A stretch of DNA of 64,000 nucleotides from an uncultured Duodenibacillus sp. (GCA_944390745.1 CALXQK010000010.1:62001-126000), one strand, 5' to 3'. Shown: positions 30,734 through 42,268, numbered from the stretch's first letter. Notes: a model not told the origin generated them from the sequence alone. A program made the numbers and translations.

Positions 30734-31480
30734 ATGCACATTCTTGTCAGCAACGACGACGGTTACTCGGCTCCGGGCCTCAATGCACTCGCCCGGGAGA
30801 TGCGCCGCTTCGGCAAGGTGACCGTTGTTGCGCCCGAACACAACCACAGCGGCTCGAGCAACTCGCTCACGCTCAATCGCCCCCTGACGGTGACGCATGC
30901 CTCAGAGGATGTCTACGTGGTGAGCGGCACGCCCTCGGACTGCGTGCACATGGCGCTCACGGGACTTCTCGGGGAGCGCCCCGATCTGGTGGTCTCGGGG
31001 ATCAACTGCGGGGCGAACATGGGCGACGACACCATGTATTCCGGGACGGTGGCCGCGGCAATCGAGGGCTACATCTTCGGCATCGACTCGATTGCCTTCA
31101 GCCAGACTGACCGCGGCTGGGGAGAGCTTGACTCGGCCGCCCGCATGGCGGGAGTCATTGTCGAGCGATTTCTTGCCCGAAAGGAGCACGGCGAGCCTGC
31201 CGTGCTTTTAAACGTCAACATTCCCAACATGCCCTTTGAGGCGCTGCAGGGCATTGAGGCCACAAGGCTCGGGCGCCGGCACCAGGCCGAAAATGTCATC
31301 AATGAGGTCAACCCGCGCGGCATGCCGATCTACTGGCTGGGCGCTGCGGGCAAGCCCCGTGACGCCAGTCCCGGAACGGATTTCTACGCCACGCAGCACG
31401 GCTGCGTCTCCGTGACGCCCCTGCAGATCGATCTCACCGATCATGCGCTCGTGCACAAGACTGCGCAATGGGTGAAATAG
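30734..31480 (+). CDS. surE: 5'/3'-nucleotidase SurE
   Basis: The protein has 248 residues. MHILVSNDDGYSAPGL holds the metal-binding Asp-Asp pair (residues 8-9), followed by SGSSNSLTLNRPL and VVSGINCGANMGDD. SurE removes phosphate from nucleoside monophosphates. It is followed by nlpD after 65 bases. The pcm gene that commonly sits between surE and nlpD is absent. Confidence 0.96.
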   Translation: MHILVSNDDGYSAPGLNALAREMRRFGKVTVVAPEHNHSGSSNSLTLNRPLTVTHASEDVYVVSGTPSDCVHMALTGLLGERPDLVVSGINCGANMGDDTMYSGTVAAAIEGYIFGIDSIAFSQTDRGWGELDSAARMAGVIVERFLARKEHGEPAVLLNVNIPNMPFEALQGIEATRLGRRHQAENVINEVNPRGMPIYWLGAAGKPRDASPGTDFYATQHGCVSVTPLQIDLTDHALVHKTAQWVK

Positions 31481-31545
31481 GTCCTCCAGGCGGATAAAAT
31501 TCAAAGTTAAACGTTGTTTATTTTCCTCCCTGGAGTCCTGAGTCC

Positions 31546-32460
31546 ATGAGATTGCGAACTTTGGTGTGCGTGACTTCGGCCGCGCTTGTGATTGCCGGCT
31601 GTACCTCGGTTGACCTTTCCGCACCGGTCGAGGACCGCAGCACCCCGGCACCCGGCACCTCGTCCTTTCTGCCTGAAACGACGCAGCCGGCGCAGACCGT
31701 GCCCGTTCCGCAGCAGACGCAGCCCTCGCACCTGAAGGCTGAGCCCGAGCCCCAGGCCAGCGGCAGAATCCACACCGTCGCCGCAGGCGACACGATCTAC
31801 AACATCAGCGTGCGCTACGGATGCAATCCGCGCGAGCTGATGGCCGTCAACGGCATCACCGACCCGACGCAGCTTTCGATCGGACGCGAGCTTTCCATTC
31901 CGGTGAGCCGCAGCGACGGCTCGACGGCCTCCGAGGCGGCCTACGTCTCCGAGGGACAGTCGCTGACGCCGCCCGGGGAGATTACGACCGCAGAGCGCCC
32001 GGCCACGCCCGAGGAGGTGAGCCAGAACAAGGCCGCCCGCGAGCAGCAGCAAAAGGAGGCGGCCGCCCGCGGTGAAATCGAAATCCGCTGGCCCGTGCAG
32101 GGCGAGGTGATCGCCGACTTTGCCGCCACCGGCAATCTGGGCATCGACATTGCCGGCAAGAAGGGCGATCCGGTGATGGCCGTTCTCGACGGCACCGTGC
32201 AGTATGTCGGCAACAACACCGAGGGCTACGGGCAGTTTGTGATCGTGCGGCACAACATCCGCCTGCCGGGCAAGGGCTCGACGCCGCTCATCACGGTCTA
32301 CGGCAACACCTCGCGCGTTCTGGTGCGCATCAATGAAACTGTTCGTGCTGGACAGAAGATTGCCGAGATGGGCGACACCGACGCCAACCGCGTGAAGCTG
32401 CGCTTTGAAATCCGCCAGGGTCGGCCGCTTGACCCGATGCTGTATCTGCAGCGCCGCTGA
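31546..32460 (+). CDS. nlpD: NlpD-like lipoprotein with LysM and degenerate LytM domains
   Basis: The protein has 304 residues. The signal peptide ends in the lipobox VIAGC (lipid Cys at 19). A Pro/Gln-rich linker precedes a LysM domain (about 75-120, HTVAAGDTIYNISVRYG), and a LytM/M23 domain fills the C-terminus (about 185-304). The LytM metal ligands are missing: the HxGxD site reads NLGID and the HxH site reads VYGN. This is the state found in NlpD and EnvC, which activate periplasmic amidases instead of cleaving peptidoglycan. A role in daughter-cell separation is inferred from the family. rpoS, which usually follows nlpD, is not here. Confidence 0.92.
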   Translation: MRLRTLVCVTSAALVIAGCTSVDLSAPVEDRSTPAPGTSSFLPETTQPAQTVPVPQQTQPSHLKAEPEPQASGRIHTVAAGDTIYNISVRYGCNPRELMAVNGITDPTQLSIGRELSIPVSRSDGSTASEAAYVSEGQSLTPPGEITTAERPATPEEVSQNKAAREQQQKEAAARGEIEIRWPVQGEVIADFAATGNLGIDIAGKKGDPVMAVLDGTVQYVGNNTEGYGQFVIVRHNIRLPGKGSTPLITVYGNTSRVLVRINETVRAGQKIAEMGDTDANRVKLRFEIRQGRPLDPMLYLQRR

Positions 32461-32475
32461 TCACGCAAAAACAAT

Positions 32476-32540
32476 CCCTGCGGGTGAGTCCGCAGGGTGA
32501 TTCCCGCAGAAGAAACGAAGGGCTCCGCATGCGGAGCCCT
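32476..32540 (+). terminator. Two tandem palindromes between nlpD and rlmD
   Basis: CCCTGCGG / CCGCAGGG (32476-32497) and the perfect 22-base palindrome AGGGCTCCGCA and its complement (32519-32540) stand in line, the second followed by CTTTG. Probable nlpD terminator; they also lie in the leader of rlmD, whose start is 31 bases further on. Confidence 0.65.
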
Positions 32541-32571
32541 CTTTGACAAGAGAGATTGGAAAAAGAACGCC

Positions 32572-34011
32572 ATGAGCCGAGGCAGCAAGGAAAAGATCCG
32601 CCCGCAGTTTGAAGTTGACGTTGAAAAGCTTGACGCCGAGGGACGGGGCGTGGCGCATCACGAGGGCAAGGTCGTCTTCATCGAGGGCGCGCTGCCCACC
32701 GAGCGCGTGCGCTATGAGCAGATCCGCAACAAGCCGAGCTACGAGATCGGCCGCGTGACCGAGATCCTGAAGCAAAGCGCGCAGCGCGTGGAGCCGCGCT
32801 GCCCCAACTTCGGCATCGGCCCGGGCAGCTGCGGGGGCTGCGCCATGCAGCACCTCGATCCGAAGGCGCAGGTGGACTTCAAGCAGACGGTGCTCACCGA
32901 TGCGCTCTGGCACATCGGCAAGGTGGTGCCCGAGACGCTGCTGCCGCCGCTTTACGGCGAGTACTGGGGCTACCGGCACCGTGCGCGTCTTACGGTGCGC
33001 AATGTCGCCAAGAAGGGCGGGGTGCTCGTGGGGTTCCACGAGAAGAGCTCGAGCTACGTGGCCGACATGACCGAGTGTCTGATTCTTCCGCAGAAGGTGT
33101 CCGACATGCTGGTGCCGATGCGCCGCCTGGTCGAGTCGCTCAGCATTTCGCAGCGGCTGCCGCAGATCGAGGTCGCCGTCGACGGCGAGGGGCACACGGC
33201 CCTCGTGCTTCGCATCCTGGAGCCCCTGACGGCCGAGGATGTTGAGAAGATCGAGGCCTTTGCCGCCGAGCATGAGGTCGACATCTGGCTTCAGACCAAG
33301 GGGCCCGAGTCGGCCGCGCCGATGCACCCCGAGGCGGCCGAGCGGCTCAAGCTCGTGCTGGATGAATTTGACGTGCGCATCGCCTTCAAGCCCACCGACT
33401 TTACGCAGGTCAACCACCGGCTCAATGTCGAGATGGTGAGCCGCGCGGTGCGCCTGCTTGGACTTGATGAGACGATGAAGGTCGCCGACTTCTTCTGCGG
33501 GCTGGGCAACTTCACGCTGCCGCTGGCGCGGCGAAGCGCCCGCGTGATCGGCATCGAGGGCAGCGAGGGACTCGTGGCGCGCGCCCGCGCCGGCGCCGCC
33601 GCCAACGGGCTGGGCGGCCGCACGGAGTTTGTCGCGCGCAATCTCTTTACCTGGAGCGAGGAGGACTGGAATGCGCTCTGGCAGAAGATGGGCGGCATCG
33701 ACCGCGTGCTCATTGATCCCCCGCGCGAGGGCGCCCAGGCCCTGAGCCGCGTGCTCGCGGCCACGGATCTGCGGCCGGCGCGCGTGGTCTACGTCTCGTG
33801 CAACCCGGCCACGCTTGCGCGCGACTGCGCCATCCTCACGCATGAGGGCGGCTGGAGGGTGCGCGCCGCAGGCGTGATGAATATGTTCCCGCACACCGGA
33901 CACGTGGAGAGCATCGCCGTGCTCGAGCCCGGTCCTCGGCCCGTGCGCCAGCCTGCGCAGGAGGCCGCGGCGCCTGAGGCCCCGGCCTGCGCGGCGCAGG
34001 GTGCATGCTAA
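32572..34011 (+). CDS. rlmD: 23S rRNA (uracil-1939-C5)-methyltransferase RlmD
   Basis: The protein has 479 residues. An N-terminal TRAM-like domain (FEVDVEKLDAEGRGVAHHEGK) is followed by an iron-sulfur cluster site with Cys in CPNFGIGPGSCGGC and probably the Cys of TECLILP. The Rossmann methyltransferase core has DFFCGLGNFTLPLA and the catalytic YVSCNPATLARD. This Cys arrangement is typical of RlmD (RumA), which makes m5U at 23S position 1939. In relatives rlmD follows rpoS; here it follows nlpD directly. A frame extension to 32497 crosses a hairpin, so ATG 32572 is preferred. Confidence 0.93.
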   Translation: MSRGSKEKIRPQFEVDVEKLDAEGRGVAHHEGKVVFIEGALPTERVRYEQIRNKPSYEIGRVTEILKQSAQRVEPRCPNFGIGPGSCGGCAMQHLDPKAQVDFKQTVLTDALWHIGKVVPETLLPPLYGEYWGYRHRARLTVRNVAKKGGVLVGFHEKSSSYVADMTECLILPQKVSDMLVPMRRLVESLSISQRLPQIEVAVDGEGHTALVLRILEPLTAEDVEKIEAFAAEHEVDIWLQTKGPESAAPMHPEAAERLKLVLDEFDVRIAFKPTDFTQVNHRLNVEMVSRAVRLLGLDETMKVADFFCGLGNFTLPLARRSARVIGIEGSEGLVARARAGAAANGLGGRTEFVARNLFTWSEEDWNALWQKMGGIDRVLIDPPREGAQALSRVLAATDLRPARVVYVSCNPATLARDCAILTHEGGWRVRAAGVMNMFPHTGHVESIAVLEPGPRPVRQPAQEAAAPEAPACAAQGAC

Positions 34012-34021
34012 AATTGCACCC
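33999..34021. repeat. Short inverted repeat at the rlmD stop codon
   Basis: GGGTGCA (33999-34005) and TGCACCC (34015-34021) form a perfect 7-bp stem enclosing the rlmD stop. There is no T tract; a role in 3'-end stabilisation is possible but unsupported. Confidence 0.35.
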
Positions 34022-34180
34022 CAATTGACGTCTGACGGGGCCGAAGCGAGGAATTCGCGCCCCGCGGGCGGTTTTGTGCGTATGAAGCGCGTGCGGGACG
34101 AAGGTCCCTTTAAGTGCGCCTCGCGCGCGGGCCGCCTTGTTTTCCCCTTGATTTTTCCTCTTGTTACTTAGAGAAATACG

Positions 34181-34606
<426 letters not shown>

Positions 34607-34644
34607 TTCGCGCTTCAAGTTTCTGACAAGGTTTGTTCAAGGTC

Positions 34645-35796
34645 ATGGCTGAAATCGAGGGCAACGCGCCCGAGGTCCGGGTCAACCTGCTTGACTTCGA
34701 CCTCGAGGGCATCCGCGCCTGGTGCGCGCAGCACGGTGAAAAGCCGTTTCGCGCCACGCAGCTTGCGCGCTGGATCCACCGCTATTGCGTGGACGACTTC
34801 GATGCCATGACCAACCTTGCCAAGAGCTTTCGGGCCAAGTTGAAAAACCTGGCCTACATCAAAGCGCCAGACGTGCTCACCGAGCGGCGAAGCGCCGACG
34901 GCACGCGCAAGTGGCTTTTTGATGTAGGCGCCGGAAATGCCGTGGAGGCCGTCTTCATTCCCGAGGACGACCGCGGAACGCTCTGCATCTCGACGCAGGC
35001 CGGCTGCGCCATGGGGTGTCTGTTCTGCTCAACGGGCAAGCAGGGGTTTAATCGCAATCTGCGGACCTCTGAAATCGTGGGCCAGTTCTGGTGGGCTGAG
35101 CGCGAGCTTCGCCGCGAGGCGGGCGTCACCGACCCCAACGACCGCATCATCAGCAATGTGGTGCTCATGGGCATGGGCGAGCCGCTGCAGAATCTCTCGG
35201 CGGTGATTCCGGCGCTCAAGCTCTTTCTCGACGACAACGGCTACGGACTTTCGCGCCGCCGCGTGACGGTCTCCACCTCGGGTCTCGTCAACCAGATCGA
35301 CAAGCTCGGCGCCGAGGTGCCGGTGGCGCTCGCCGTGAGCCTGCATGCGCCCACCGATGAGCTGCGCGACAAGATCATGCCCGTCAACCGCAAGCATCCG
35401 CTTGAGGACCTGATGGCTGCCTGCCGGCGCTACCTCAAGGTGGCGCCCCGGGACTTCATCACCTTCGAGTATTTGCTGCTCGGGGGCGTGAATGATTCCG
35501 CCGCGCACGCGCGGGCGCTCATCAAGCTCGTGCGCGACGTCCCCTGCAAGTTCAATCTGATCCCGTTCAATCCCTTTCCGGACTCGGATCTCGTCAAGCC
35601 CGAGCGCGAGACGGTTCTCGCCTTTGCCAAGATTCTCAATGACGCGGGCATCGTGACGACGGTGCGCAAGACCCGCGGCGACGACATCGCCGCCGCCTGC
35701 GGACAGCTTGCGGGCGAGGTGAAGGACAAGACGCGCCGCGCCGAGCGTCTTCTGCAGCAAAAGCGCGCCTTCGGCATTGTGCCGGCGGGGCGGTGA
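34645..35796 (+). CDS. rlmN: Dual-specificity rRNA/tRNA adenine-C2 methyltransferase RlmN
   Basis: The protein has 383 residues and is a radical SAM enzyme with the CxxxCxxC cluster motif CAMGCLFC near residue 121. It adds m2A at 23S position 2503 and tRNA position 37, using a methyl-Cys near the C-terminus (the AAACGQL segment). TTG 34633 is four codons upstream and in frame; ATG 34645 is preferred. The ribosome sites of both are weak. Downstream pilF and rodZ, found here in many relatives, are absent. Confidence 0.95.
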   Translation: MAEIEGNAPEVRVNLLDFDLEGIRAWCAQHGEKPFRATQLARWIHRYCVDDFDAMTNLAKSFRAKLKNLAYIKAPDVLTERRSADGTRKWLFDVGAGNAVEAVFIPEDDRGTLCISTQAGCAMGCLFCSTGKQGFNRNLRTSEIVGQFWWAERELRREAGVTDPNDRIISNVVLMGMGEPLQNLSAVIPALKLFLDDNGYGLSRRRVTVSTSGLVNQIDKLGAEVPVALAVSLHAPTDELRDKIMPVNRKHPLEDLMAACRRYLKVAPRDFITFEYLLLGGVNDSAAHARALIKLVRDVPCKFNLIPFNPFPDSDLVKPERETVLAFAKILNDAGIVTTVRKTRGDDIAAACGQLAGEVKDKTRRAERLLQQKRAFGIVPAGR

Positions 35797-35877
35797 TGGC
35801 GTCCGCAGACGGGCTTTCAACGCGCCTGCGCACCGGACCCTTTGCCGGGTTTTCTGGATGAGTGGAAAAGGAAGAAC

Positions 35878-37125
35878 ATGACTTCGAGCGTGTATGCCGC
35901 CCGTCGCGTCTCCGCCGCGGTGGCCATTGAGAACCGTGACTGCCGCGTGGTCGTCGGCGGCGCCAATCCGGTCGTCGTGCAGTCAATGACCAACACCGCC
36001 ACCGAGGATGTGGGCGCAAGCGTTGCGCAGATCGCCGAGCTTGCCTCGGCCGGAAGCGAACTGGTGCGGCTCACGGTCAATACGCCCGACGCGGCCCGCG
36101 CGGTGCCTCAGATTCGCGCCGCGCTCGACGCCGCAGGGCTCGAGGTGCCCCTGGTGGGGGACTTTCACTACAACGGCCACAAGTTGCTGGCGGAATTTCC
36201 CGACTGCGCCCGCGCGCTTTCCAAGTACCGCATCAACCCGGGCAACGTCGGCAAGGGCGTGCGCCATGAGGACAACTTTGCAAGCATGGTTGAGACTGCC
36301 GTGCGCTACGGCAAGGCCGTGCGCATCGGGGTCAACGGCGGCAGCCTCGACAAGGAGCTCCTGTCGCGCCTGATGGACGCCAACCGTGCGCTGGCCAGCC
36401 CGAAGGACGTGCACGAGGTCTGGCTTGACGCCGTGGTTGAAAGCGCGGCGCAGAGTGCGGAAACCGCCCAGAGGCTGGGACTTGCGGCCGATCGCATCGT
36501 GCTTTCAACGAAGGTGAGCGACGTTGCCGACCTGATTGCCGTCAACCGGCGGCTCGCGCAGCGCGGTCCCTGGGCGCTGCACCTCGGACTGACCGAGGCG
36601 GGCATCGGAACCAAGGGCATCGTCGCAAGCAGCGCCGCGCTCGCGGTGCTTCTGTCCGAGGGCATCGGCGATACGATCCGCATTTCGATCACGCCCGCCC
36701 CGGGCAAGCCCCGCACCGAGGAGGTGATCGTGGCGCAGGAGCTTTTGCAGAGCATGGGCCTGAGGAACTTCTCGCCGCTTGTCATTTCCTGCCCCGGGTG
36801 CGGACGTACGTCAAGCGATCTTTTTCAGCGGCTTGCGCTTGCCACGCAGCAGTTTCTGCGTGAGAAAATGCCGCAGTGGCGCCGCACGGCCCCCGGAGCG
36901 GCCGCGATGCGCGTTGCGGTGATGGGGTGCGTGGTCAACGGCCCCGGCGAGAGCGCCAGCGCCGACATCGGCATCAGCCTGCCCGGGCGCGGCGAAAGCC
37001 CCGTGGCGCTGGTCTACGCCGACGGCGTCAGGATCGCTGCGCTCAAGGGCGAGACGATGGCCGAGGATTTCAAGCGCCTCATCGAGGATTACGTCATGAA
37101 GCGCTGGGGCGGACAGAGCCGGTAG
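35878..37125 (+). CDS. ispG: 4-hydroxy-3-methylbut-2-enyl diphosphate synthase (flavodoxin/ferredoxin)
   Basis: The protein has 415 residues. The N-terminal TIM barrel ([16 protein letters not shown]) and C-terminal iron-sulfur domain ([12 protein letters not shown] and [10 protein letters not shown] with the cluster Cys residues) are both present. IspG performs the penultimate step of the MEP isoprenoid pathway. ATG 35878 has AAAAGGAAG upstream. It is followed by hisS after 85 bases. Confidence 0.96.
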   Translation: MTSSVYAARRVSAAVAIENRDCRVVVGGANPVVVQSMTNTATEDVGASVAQIAELASAGSELVRLTVNTPDAARAVPQIRAALDAAGLEVPLVGDFHYNGHKLLAEFPDCARALSKYRINPGNVGKGVRHEDNFASMVETAVRYGKAVRIGVNGGSLDKELLSRLMDANRALASPKDVHEVWLDAVVESAAQSAETAQRLGLAADRIVLSTKVSDVADLIAVNRRLAQRGPWALHLGLTEAGIGTKGIVASSAALAVLLSEGIGDTIRISITPAPGKPRTEEVIVAQELLQSMGLRNFSPLVISCPGCGRTSSDLFQRLALATQQFLREKMPQWRRTAPGAAAMRVAVMGCVVNGPGESASADIGISLPGRGESPVALVYADGVRIAALKGETMAEDFKRLIEDYVMKRWGGQSR

Positions 37126-37210
37126 GCGCCGCCCGGCAGCCGGCGGTGCGCGCCGGCAATCAGAATATACGGCAGTACAAAAGCAACAAATCAAGGAACA
37201 CCAAGACATC

Positions 37211-38497
37211 ATGGCTAAAGTCAAAATCGCCGGCGTCAAGGGCATGAACGACATGCTGCCCGCCGATGCTCCGATCTGGGAGAAGTTTGAGACGGCGGCG
37301 CGCGAGACGGCCGCCTCCTACGGCTACCGCCAGATCCGCACGCCGATTCTTGAGGCCACGCAGCTCTTTTGCCGCGGCATCGGCGAAGTGACCGACATCG
37401 TCGAAAAGGAGATGTACTCCTTTGAGGACAGCATGAACGGCGAAAAGCTCACGCTGCGTCCGGAGAACACCTCGGCCGTCGTGCGCTCGGTCATCGAGCA
37501 CAACCTCACCTACGGCGCGCCGCAGCGCCTGTGGTACTTCGGGCCGATGTTCAGGCACGAGCGCCCGCAGCGCGGCCGCTATCGCCAGTTCTACCAGTTC
37601 GGATGCGAGGCCCTGGGCTTTGCGGGCCCGGACATCGACATCGAGATGCTCTCGATGCTCGCGCGTCTCTGGAAGCGTCTCGGCATCGAGGCGCGGCTTG
37701 AAATGAACAGCCTCGGCGCGCTCGATGAGCGCGCCCGCCACCGCGAGGCGCTCATCGCGTACTTTGAGGCCCACAAGGACGTGCTCGACGAGGACGCCCG
37801 GCGGCGCCTGTACACCAATCCGCTGCGCATTCTCGACACCAAGAACCCCGAGATGCAGGACCTGGTCAATGCCGCGCCGAAGCTTCTGGACTACCTCGGC
37901 GAGGAAAGCCGCGCATTTCTCGGCAAGCTCGAGGCGGGCGTGCAGGCGCTCGGCATCAACTACAGCATCAATCCGCGGCTTGTGCGCGGACTCGACTATT
38001 ACAATCACACGGTTTTCGAGTGGATCACCGACCGGCTCGGCAGCCAGGGCACGATCTGCGGCGGCGGCCGCTACGACCCCCTCGTCGAGATGCTCGGCGG
38101 CAAGCCCACGCCCGCCGTCGGCTTTGCCATGGGCGCCGAGCGCGTGATTGAACTCATGCGCGAGACCTCGGGCGAGGTTGTTGTTTCAGACTGCGACATT
38201 TATATTGCGCATCAGGGCGGGCATACCGAGCTTGCGGCCCGCGCCGTCGGCGAGAAGCTTCGCGACGCGGGACTGCGCGTGATCGTGCACGCCGGCTCGA
38301 CGAGCTTCAAGTCGATGATGCGCCGCGCCGACCAGTCGCTTGCGCGCTGGGCGGTGATTGCCGGTGAAAGTGAGGTCGACCAGGGGATGGTGAGCGTCAA
38401 GCAGCTGCGCGACGCGGCCGGCGCCCAGGTCTTTTCCGATCAGATCCAGGTGCCCATCGAGTCGCTCGTGGAGATGTTTGGACAGGCTCCCGCCTGA
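37211..38497 (+). CDS. hisS: Histidyl-tRNA synthetase
   Basis: The protein has 428 residues. The start [15 protein letters not shown], class II motif 2 ([18 protein letters not shown]), the His-binding [15 protein letters not shown] and [10 protein letters not shown] are all present, with a C-terminal anticodon domain. No His-rich leader frame is visible upstream. Confidence 0.98.
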   Translation: MAKVKIAGVKGMNDMLPADAPIWEKFETAARETAASYGYRQIRTPILEATQLFCRGIGEVTDIVEKEMYSFEDSMNGEKLTLRPENTSAVVRSVIEHNLTYGAPQRLWYFGPMFRHERPQRGRYRQFYQFGCEALGFAGPDIDIEMLSMLARLWKRLGIEARLEMNSLGALDERARHREALIAYFEAHKDVLDEDARRRLYTNPLRILDTKNPEMQDLVNAAPKLLDYLGEESRAFLGKLEAGVQALGINYSINPRLVRGLDYYNHTVFEWITDRLGSQGTICGGGRYDPLVEMLGGKPTPAVGFAMGAERVIELMRETSGEVVVSDCDIYIAHQGGHTELAARAVGEKLRDAGLRVIVHAGSTSFKSMMRRADQSLARWAVIAGESEVDQGMVSVKQLRDAAGAQVFSDQIQVPIESLVEMFGQAPA

Positions 38498-38628
38498 GAA
38501 ATGAAGCGCCCCGGGAAGCCGGCGCAGGGCCCTGCGCCTCTGATGCGCTCCCCGGATTGAATCAAAATCCATTGTCTGCCCGCACCGGGCAGGCCGTCCG
38601 TTGCCCGAACTAAAAGGAAGTTGTTTTC

Positions 38629-39270
38629 ATGGCATACGATTTGGAAGAACAAGAGTCACTGGACCAACTGAAGGCCTGGTGGGAGAAGTGGGGCACGCTC
38701 ACGATGACCATCATCACCGCGGGGTGCCTTGCCTTTGCCGCCTACAACGGCTGGAACTGGTACAAGCGCTATCAGGGCAACAAGGCGACGGTGGCCTACG
38801 TGCAGCTGCAGACGGCCTATGTTCAAAACGATGAGAAGAACATCAAGTCGCTTGCCGACGGCCTGATGCAGGAGTATCCGAGCCACGTCTTTGCCTCGCT
38901 TGCCGCCCTTATGAAGGCCTCCAGCGACCAGCAGGCCGGTCGGCTTGACGAGGCGCGCGCGGCCCTGAGCTGGGTGATCAACGAGGGCAAGCGTCCCGAG
39001 TACGACGCCGTGGCGCGCGTGCGCCTTGCGGGCGTTGAGCTCGATGCCGGCAATCCCCAGAAGGCGCTTGAGGCGATCAAGGGCGTCTCGCCCGAGGCCG
39101 CAGGCAAGGCCATGGTGCTCGACCGCTTGGGCGACGTGCACCTGGCGCTGGGCGAGGTGGAGAATGCCCGCGCCGACTGGAACAAGGCGCTTCTGGCCGA
39201 TGCAAACGAGGGCTATCTCGTGCCTCTCATCACGCTCAAGCTTCAGGCGCTGCCTGATCCCAAGATTTAA
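38629..39270 (+). CDS. yfgM: YfgM-family inner-membrane TPR protein
   Basis: This 213-residue protein has a single N-terminal membrane segment (about 24-42, LTMTIITAGCLAFAAYNGW) after a short cytoplasmic part, then periplasmic tetratricopeptide-like helices. YfgM associates with the SecYEG translocon and periplasmic chaperones. The location between hisS and bamB is the conserved one. Confidence 0.92.
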   Translation: MAYDLEEQESLDQLKAWWEKWGTLTMTIITAGCLAFAAYNGWNWYKRYQGNKATVAYVQLQTAYVQNDEKNIKSLADGLMQEYPSHVFASLAALMKASSDQQAGRLDEARAALSWVINEGKRPEYDAVARVRLAGVELDAGNPQKALEAIKGVSPEAAGKAMVLDRLGDVHLALGEVENARADWNKALLADANEGYLVPLITLKLQALPDPKI

Positions 39271-39332
39271 GCGCGCCGGCGCACCGTCCCCGGGGCGGTG
39301 CGCGGCGGCAGGTTGATTACGGAGTTTTTGTC

Positions 39333-40460
39333 ATGTTCAAGCACAGGCTCACCGCCCTGGCGGCCGCCATCTTCGGCGCGCTTGTTGTTTCCGGCTGCAG
39401 CTCGACCGGTTCGCACGAGCCCGCCGAGCTCGAGGACATCCGCGAACTCGTGGACAGCAACGAGGTCTGGTCGGACAACCTCGGCGCGACCGAGGGCAGC
39501 CTTCTGGCGCCGGCCGTGACCTCGACGGGCATCTACGCCGCCGGCGGCAACGAGCTCTATCGCATCGATGCAAAGACGGGCGACGTGGTCTGGAGCCGCG
39601 AGGCCGACGCGGAGATTTCCGCGGGCGTCGGCAGCGACGGCACCTATGTGGCCGTCGGCACGGTCAAGGGCGAGGTCGAGGTCTACGATTCCGACGGCAA
39701 GCGCCTGTGGAACGCCCGTCTCTCAAGCGAGGTGAGCGTGCCGCCGCTCGTGGGCTCGGGCTTTGTGTTCGTGCGCACGGCCGACACCCGCATCACGGCC
39801 TTTGACGCCTATTCCGGCGAGCGGCGCTGGCGCTATCAGGCGCAGGTGCCGTCGCTGACCGTGCGCGCGCCCTCGCAGATGCGCTTTTCTCCGGCGGGCA
39901 TCCTCGCCGGCCAGGCCAACGGCCGGCTTCTGGCGCTTGACGGCCAGGGCCGGACGGTCTTTGAGGTGCCCGTGGCGCAGCCCAAGGGCATCACCGAGGT
40001 CGAGCGCCTGGTCGATGTCGTGGGAACGCCCCTGGTGGACGCCAACATGATGTGCGCCTCGGCCTTCCAGGGCGGGGTGCTCTGCATGGCCACCTCCAAC
40101 GGCCGCCCGCTGTGGCGCGCCGAGGTTGACGCCGTCACGGGCCCGGTCACCGACGGCGTTCACGTCTACGTCGTCACCGCCCGCGGCGAGCTCAATGCCT
40201 ACGACTACTCGACAGGCAAGCTCGTCTGGACCAACAGCAAGTTGCTCTGGCGCGATCCCTCGGCTCCGGCCGTGGTCGGCAGCGTTCTTGCGCTCGGCGA
40301 CTTTGAGGGCGTCGTGCACTTCATCGATCCCGCCACCGGCGAAATCATCGGCCGCACCTCGATTGACGGCGCCGTGCGCGTGCCTCCGGTCTCGATGGGC
40401 GACGGCGCGGTGTTCCAGACCGAGGAAGGCGAGCTTTCCTACATCCGGGCCGTCAAGTAG
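39333..40460 (+). CDS. bamB: Outer-membrane assembly lipoprotein BamB
   Basis: The protein has 375 residues with lipobox VVSGC at about residues 18-22. A beta-propeller of PQQ-like repeats follows (for example YRIDAKTGDVVWSRE and YDYSTGKLVWTN). BamB is an accessory part of the BAM complex that inserts beta-barrels, including the autotransporters of this window. It is followed by der after 83 bases. Confidence 0.95.
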   Translation: MFKHRLTALAAAIFGALVVSGCSSTGSHEPAELEDIRELVDSNEVWSDNLGATEGSLLAPAVTSTGIYAAGGNELYRIDAKTGDVVWSREADAEISAGVGSDGTYVAVGTVKGEVEVYDSDGKRLWNARLSSEVSVPPLVGSGFVFVRTADTRITAFDAYSGERRWRYQAQVPSLTVRAPSQMRFSPAGILAGQANGRLLALDGQGRTVFEVPVAQPKGITEVERLVDVVGTPLVDANMMCASAFQGGVLCMATSNGRPLWRAEVDAVTGPVTDGVHVYVVTARGELNAYDYSTGKLVWTNSKLLWRDPSAPAVVGSVLALGDFEGVVHFIDPATGEIIGRTSIDGAVRVPPVSMGDGAVFQTEEGELSYIRAVK

Positions 40461-40543
40461 CCCGCTAGATCCGCCCCGGCAGGAAGCGCATGGCGCCCCG
40501 GCCCGGGGCGCAGTTTCCGAACATTTTTTCATTCGGCTTTCCT

Positions 40544-41899
40544 ATGCTTCCCGTAGTAGCCCTCGTCGGCCGGCCCAACGTCGGCAAATCGACTCTTTTC
40601 AATCGTCTCACGCGCAGTCGTGACGCTCTGGTGGCCGATTTCCCCGGACTGACCCGCGACCGTCAGTACGGACAGGGCCGCATCGGCCCGTGTCCCTACA
40701 TCGTGGTTGACACGGGGGGATTTGAGCCCGTCAAGAGCGAAGGCATCGTGCGCGAGATGGCAGGCCAGGCCGAGGCTGCCATCGCCGAGGCCGACGTCGT
40801 GATCTTTGTCTGCGACGCCCGCAGCGGCCTGACGCCCCACGATGAGCGCATCGCCCGCAGGCTTCGCGTTGCCGGCCGCCCGGTGTGGCTTGCGGTCAAC
40901 AAGTGCGAGGGCCTTGCCGGCGAGCACGTCGCCGAGTTCCATGAGCTCGGCATGGGCGAGCCCTGGAGAATCTCCGCCACGCACGGCCACGGCGTTGCGG
41001 CGCTCATGAACAAGGTGCTTGACGACTTCGTCGAGCAGACCCGCGAGGATGAGGACGAGGCCGAGAGCTCGCCCGATGCGCCCAAGCGCATCAAGATCTG
41101 CCTTGCCGGCCGCCCGAACGTGGGCAAGTCGACGCTTGCCAATGCGCTTCTCGGCGAAGAGCGCATGATCGCCTTCGACATGCCCGGCACGACCCGCGAC
41201 GCGATCAAGGCCGACTTTGAGCTTGACGGGCAGCCCTTCCGTCTGATCGACACGGCCGGTCTGCGCCGCAAGGGAAAGGTCTTTGAGGCCATCGAGAAGT
41301 TTTCCGTCATCAAGACGCTGCAGGCCATTGAGGAGTGCAACGTCTGCATTCTCGTGCTCGACGCCCTTGAGGGCATCAGCGCCAATGATGCGCACATCGC
41401 GGGCTACGCGATGGAGGCCGGGCGCGCGCTCGTCGTGGCCGTCAACAAGTGGGACGGCATCGACAGCTACCGGCGCGGCCTTGTGGATCTTGACATCGAG
41501 CGCAAGTTTCACTTCCTGCGCTGGGCGCGCTTCATTCATATTTCGGCCCTCAAGCGCAACGGCCTCAATCACCTCATGAAGGCCGTGCGCGACGCGCATG
41601 CCGCAAGCTTTGCCAAGCTCTCGACGCCGAAGCTGACGCGCACGCTTCTTGAAGCCGTTCAACAGCAGCAGCCTCCCCGCAGCGGCCGCATCCGCCCGAA
41701 GCTTCGCTACGCGCACCAGGGCGGCATGAATCCCCCGGTGATCGTGATTCACGGCAACAGCCTCCAGGCGGTTTCAGACAGCTACAAGCGCTATCTCGAG
41801 GGCGTTTTCCGCGAGGCCTTCAATCTGGCGGGCACGCCGCTGCGCGTCGAGCTCAAGAGCAACCGCAATCCCTACGTCGAGGAGGGCGGAAGAAAATAA
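40544..41899 (+). CDS. der: Ribosome assembly GTPase Der (EngA)
   Basis: The protein has 451 residues with two tandem GTPase domains: GRPNVGKST at residues 8-16 and again near residue 190, each with its own switch II (DTGGF, DTAGL) and NKxD motifs. A C-terminal KH-like domain follows. Der acts in 50S maturation. The frame extends upstream to 40490, but ATG 40544 ([16 protein letters not shown]) is the family start. No clear Shine-Dalgarno precedes it. Confidence 0.97.
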   Translation: MLPVVALVGRPNVGKSTLFNRLTRSRDALVADFPGLTRDRQYGQGRIGPCPYIVVDTGGFEPVKSEGIVREMAGQAEAAIAEADVVIFVCDARSGLTPHDERIARRLRVAGRPVWLAVNKCEGLAGEHVAEFHELGMGEPWRISATHGHGVAALMNKVLDDFVEQTREDEDEAESSPDAPKRIKICLAGRPNVGKSTLANALLGEERMIAFDMPGTTRDAIKADFELDGQPFRLIDTAGLRRKGKVFEAIEKFSVIKTLQAIEECNVCILVLDALEGISANDAHIAGYAMEAGRALVVAVNKWDGIDSYRRGLVDLDIERKFHFLRWARFIHISALKRNGLNHLMKAVRDAHAASFAKLSTPKLTRTLLEAVQQQQPPRSGRIRPKLRYAHQGGMNPPVIVIHGNSLQAVSDSYKRYLEGVFREAFNLAGTPLRVELKSNRNPYVEEGGRK

Positions 41900-42268
41900 T
41901 GCGCATCCCGCCGCCCGGGGCGCTCCGACCGAGGGAAATCTCTTTCGTGCGGATGCCCCGGGGACGAACAACGGGCGTGCATTTTGTTTTACTATTCACC
42001 CATGCTCGTCAGCGCAGGTTCGTCTGCGGCCGTTGCGGCCGGAGATGGGTCAGGTTTCAGGCGCTGCGCGGGCGGGACGGTCCGCCGGCATTTCCGCCTT
42101 CCGGCAGCAAGCTGTACGGGGCGGGATACGGCTGCCGAATAACAACAAGGAGCAGGCGCGTGCGGCCAGCCTTCCTGCGGGGGACGTCCTCCGCGGGCTC
42201 CGGCATCTCCCGGTCCAAGGGGAGAAAACGGGGCGGGGCGGCGGCGTGCGCGTCGACGGAGAACAACA
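41900..42268. other. 369-base leader and intergenic region before hfq
   Basis: One long frame (41899-42282) covers it but has arginine-rich, low-complexity composition and overlaps hfq, so I do not call it. A TACTAT -10-like element (41990-41995) within GTTTTACTATTC may be part of an hfq promoter, without a good -35. GC-rich stems are abundant near 42100-42240. Confidence 0.4.

Noticed and set aside
37126..37210. Possible His leader before hisS, and likewise before hisZ (46530-46607)
   Set aside because: No run of CAC/CAT codons in a short frame and no terminator hairpin.
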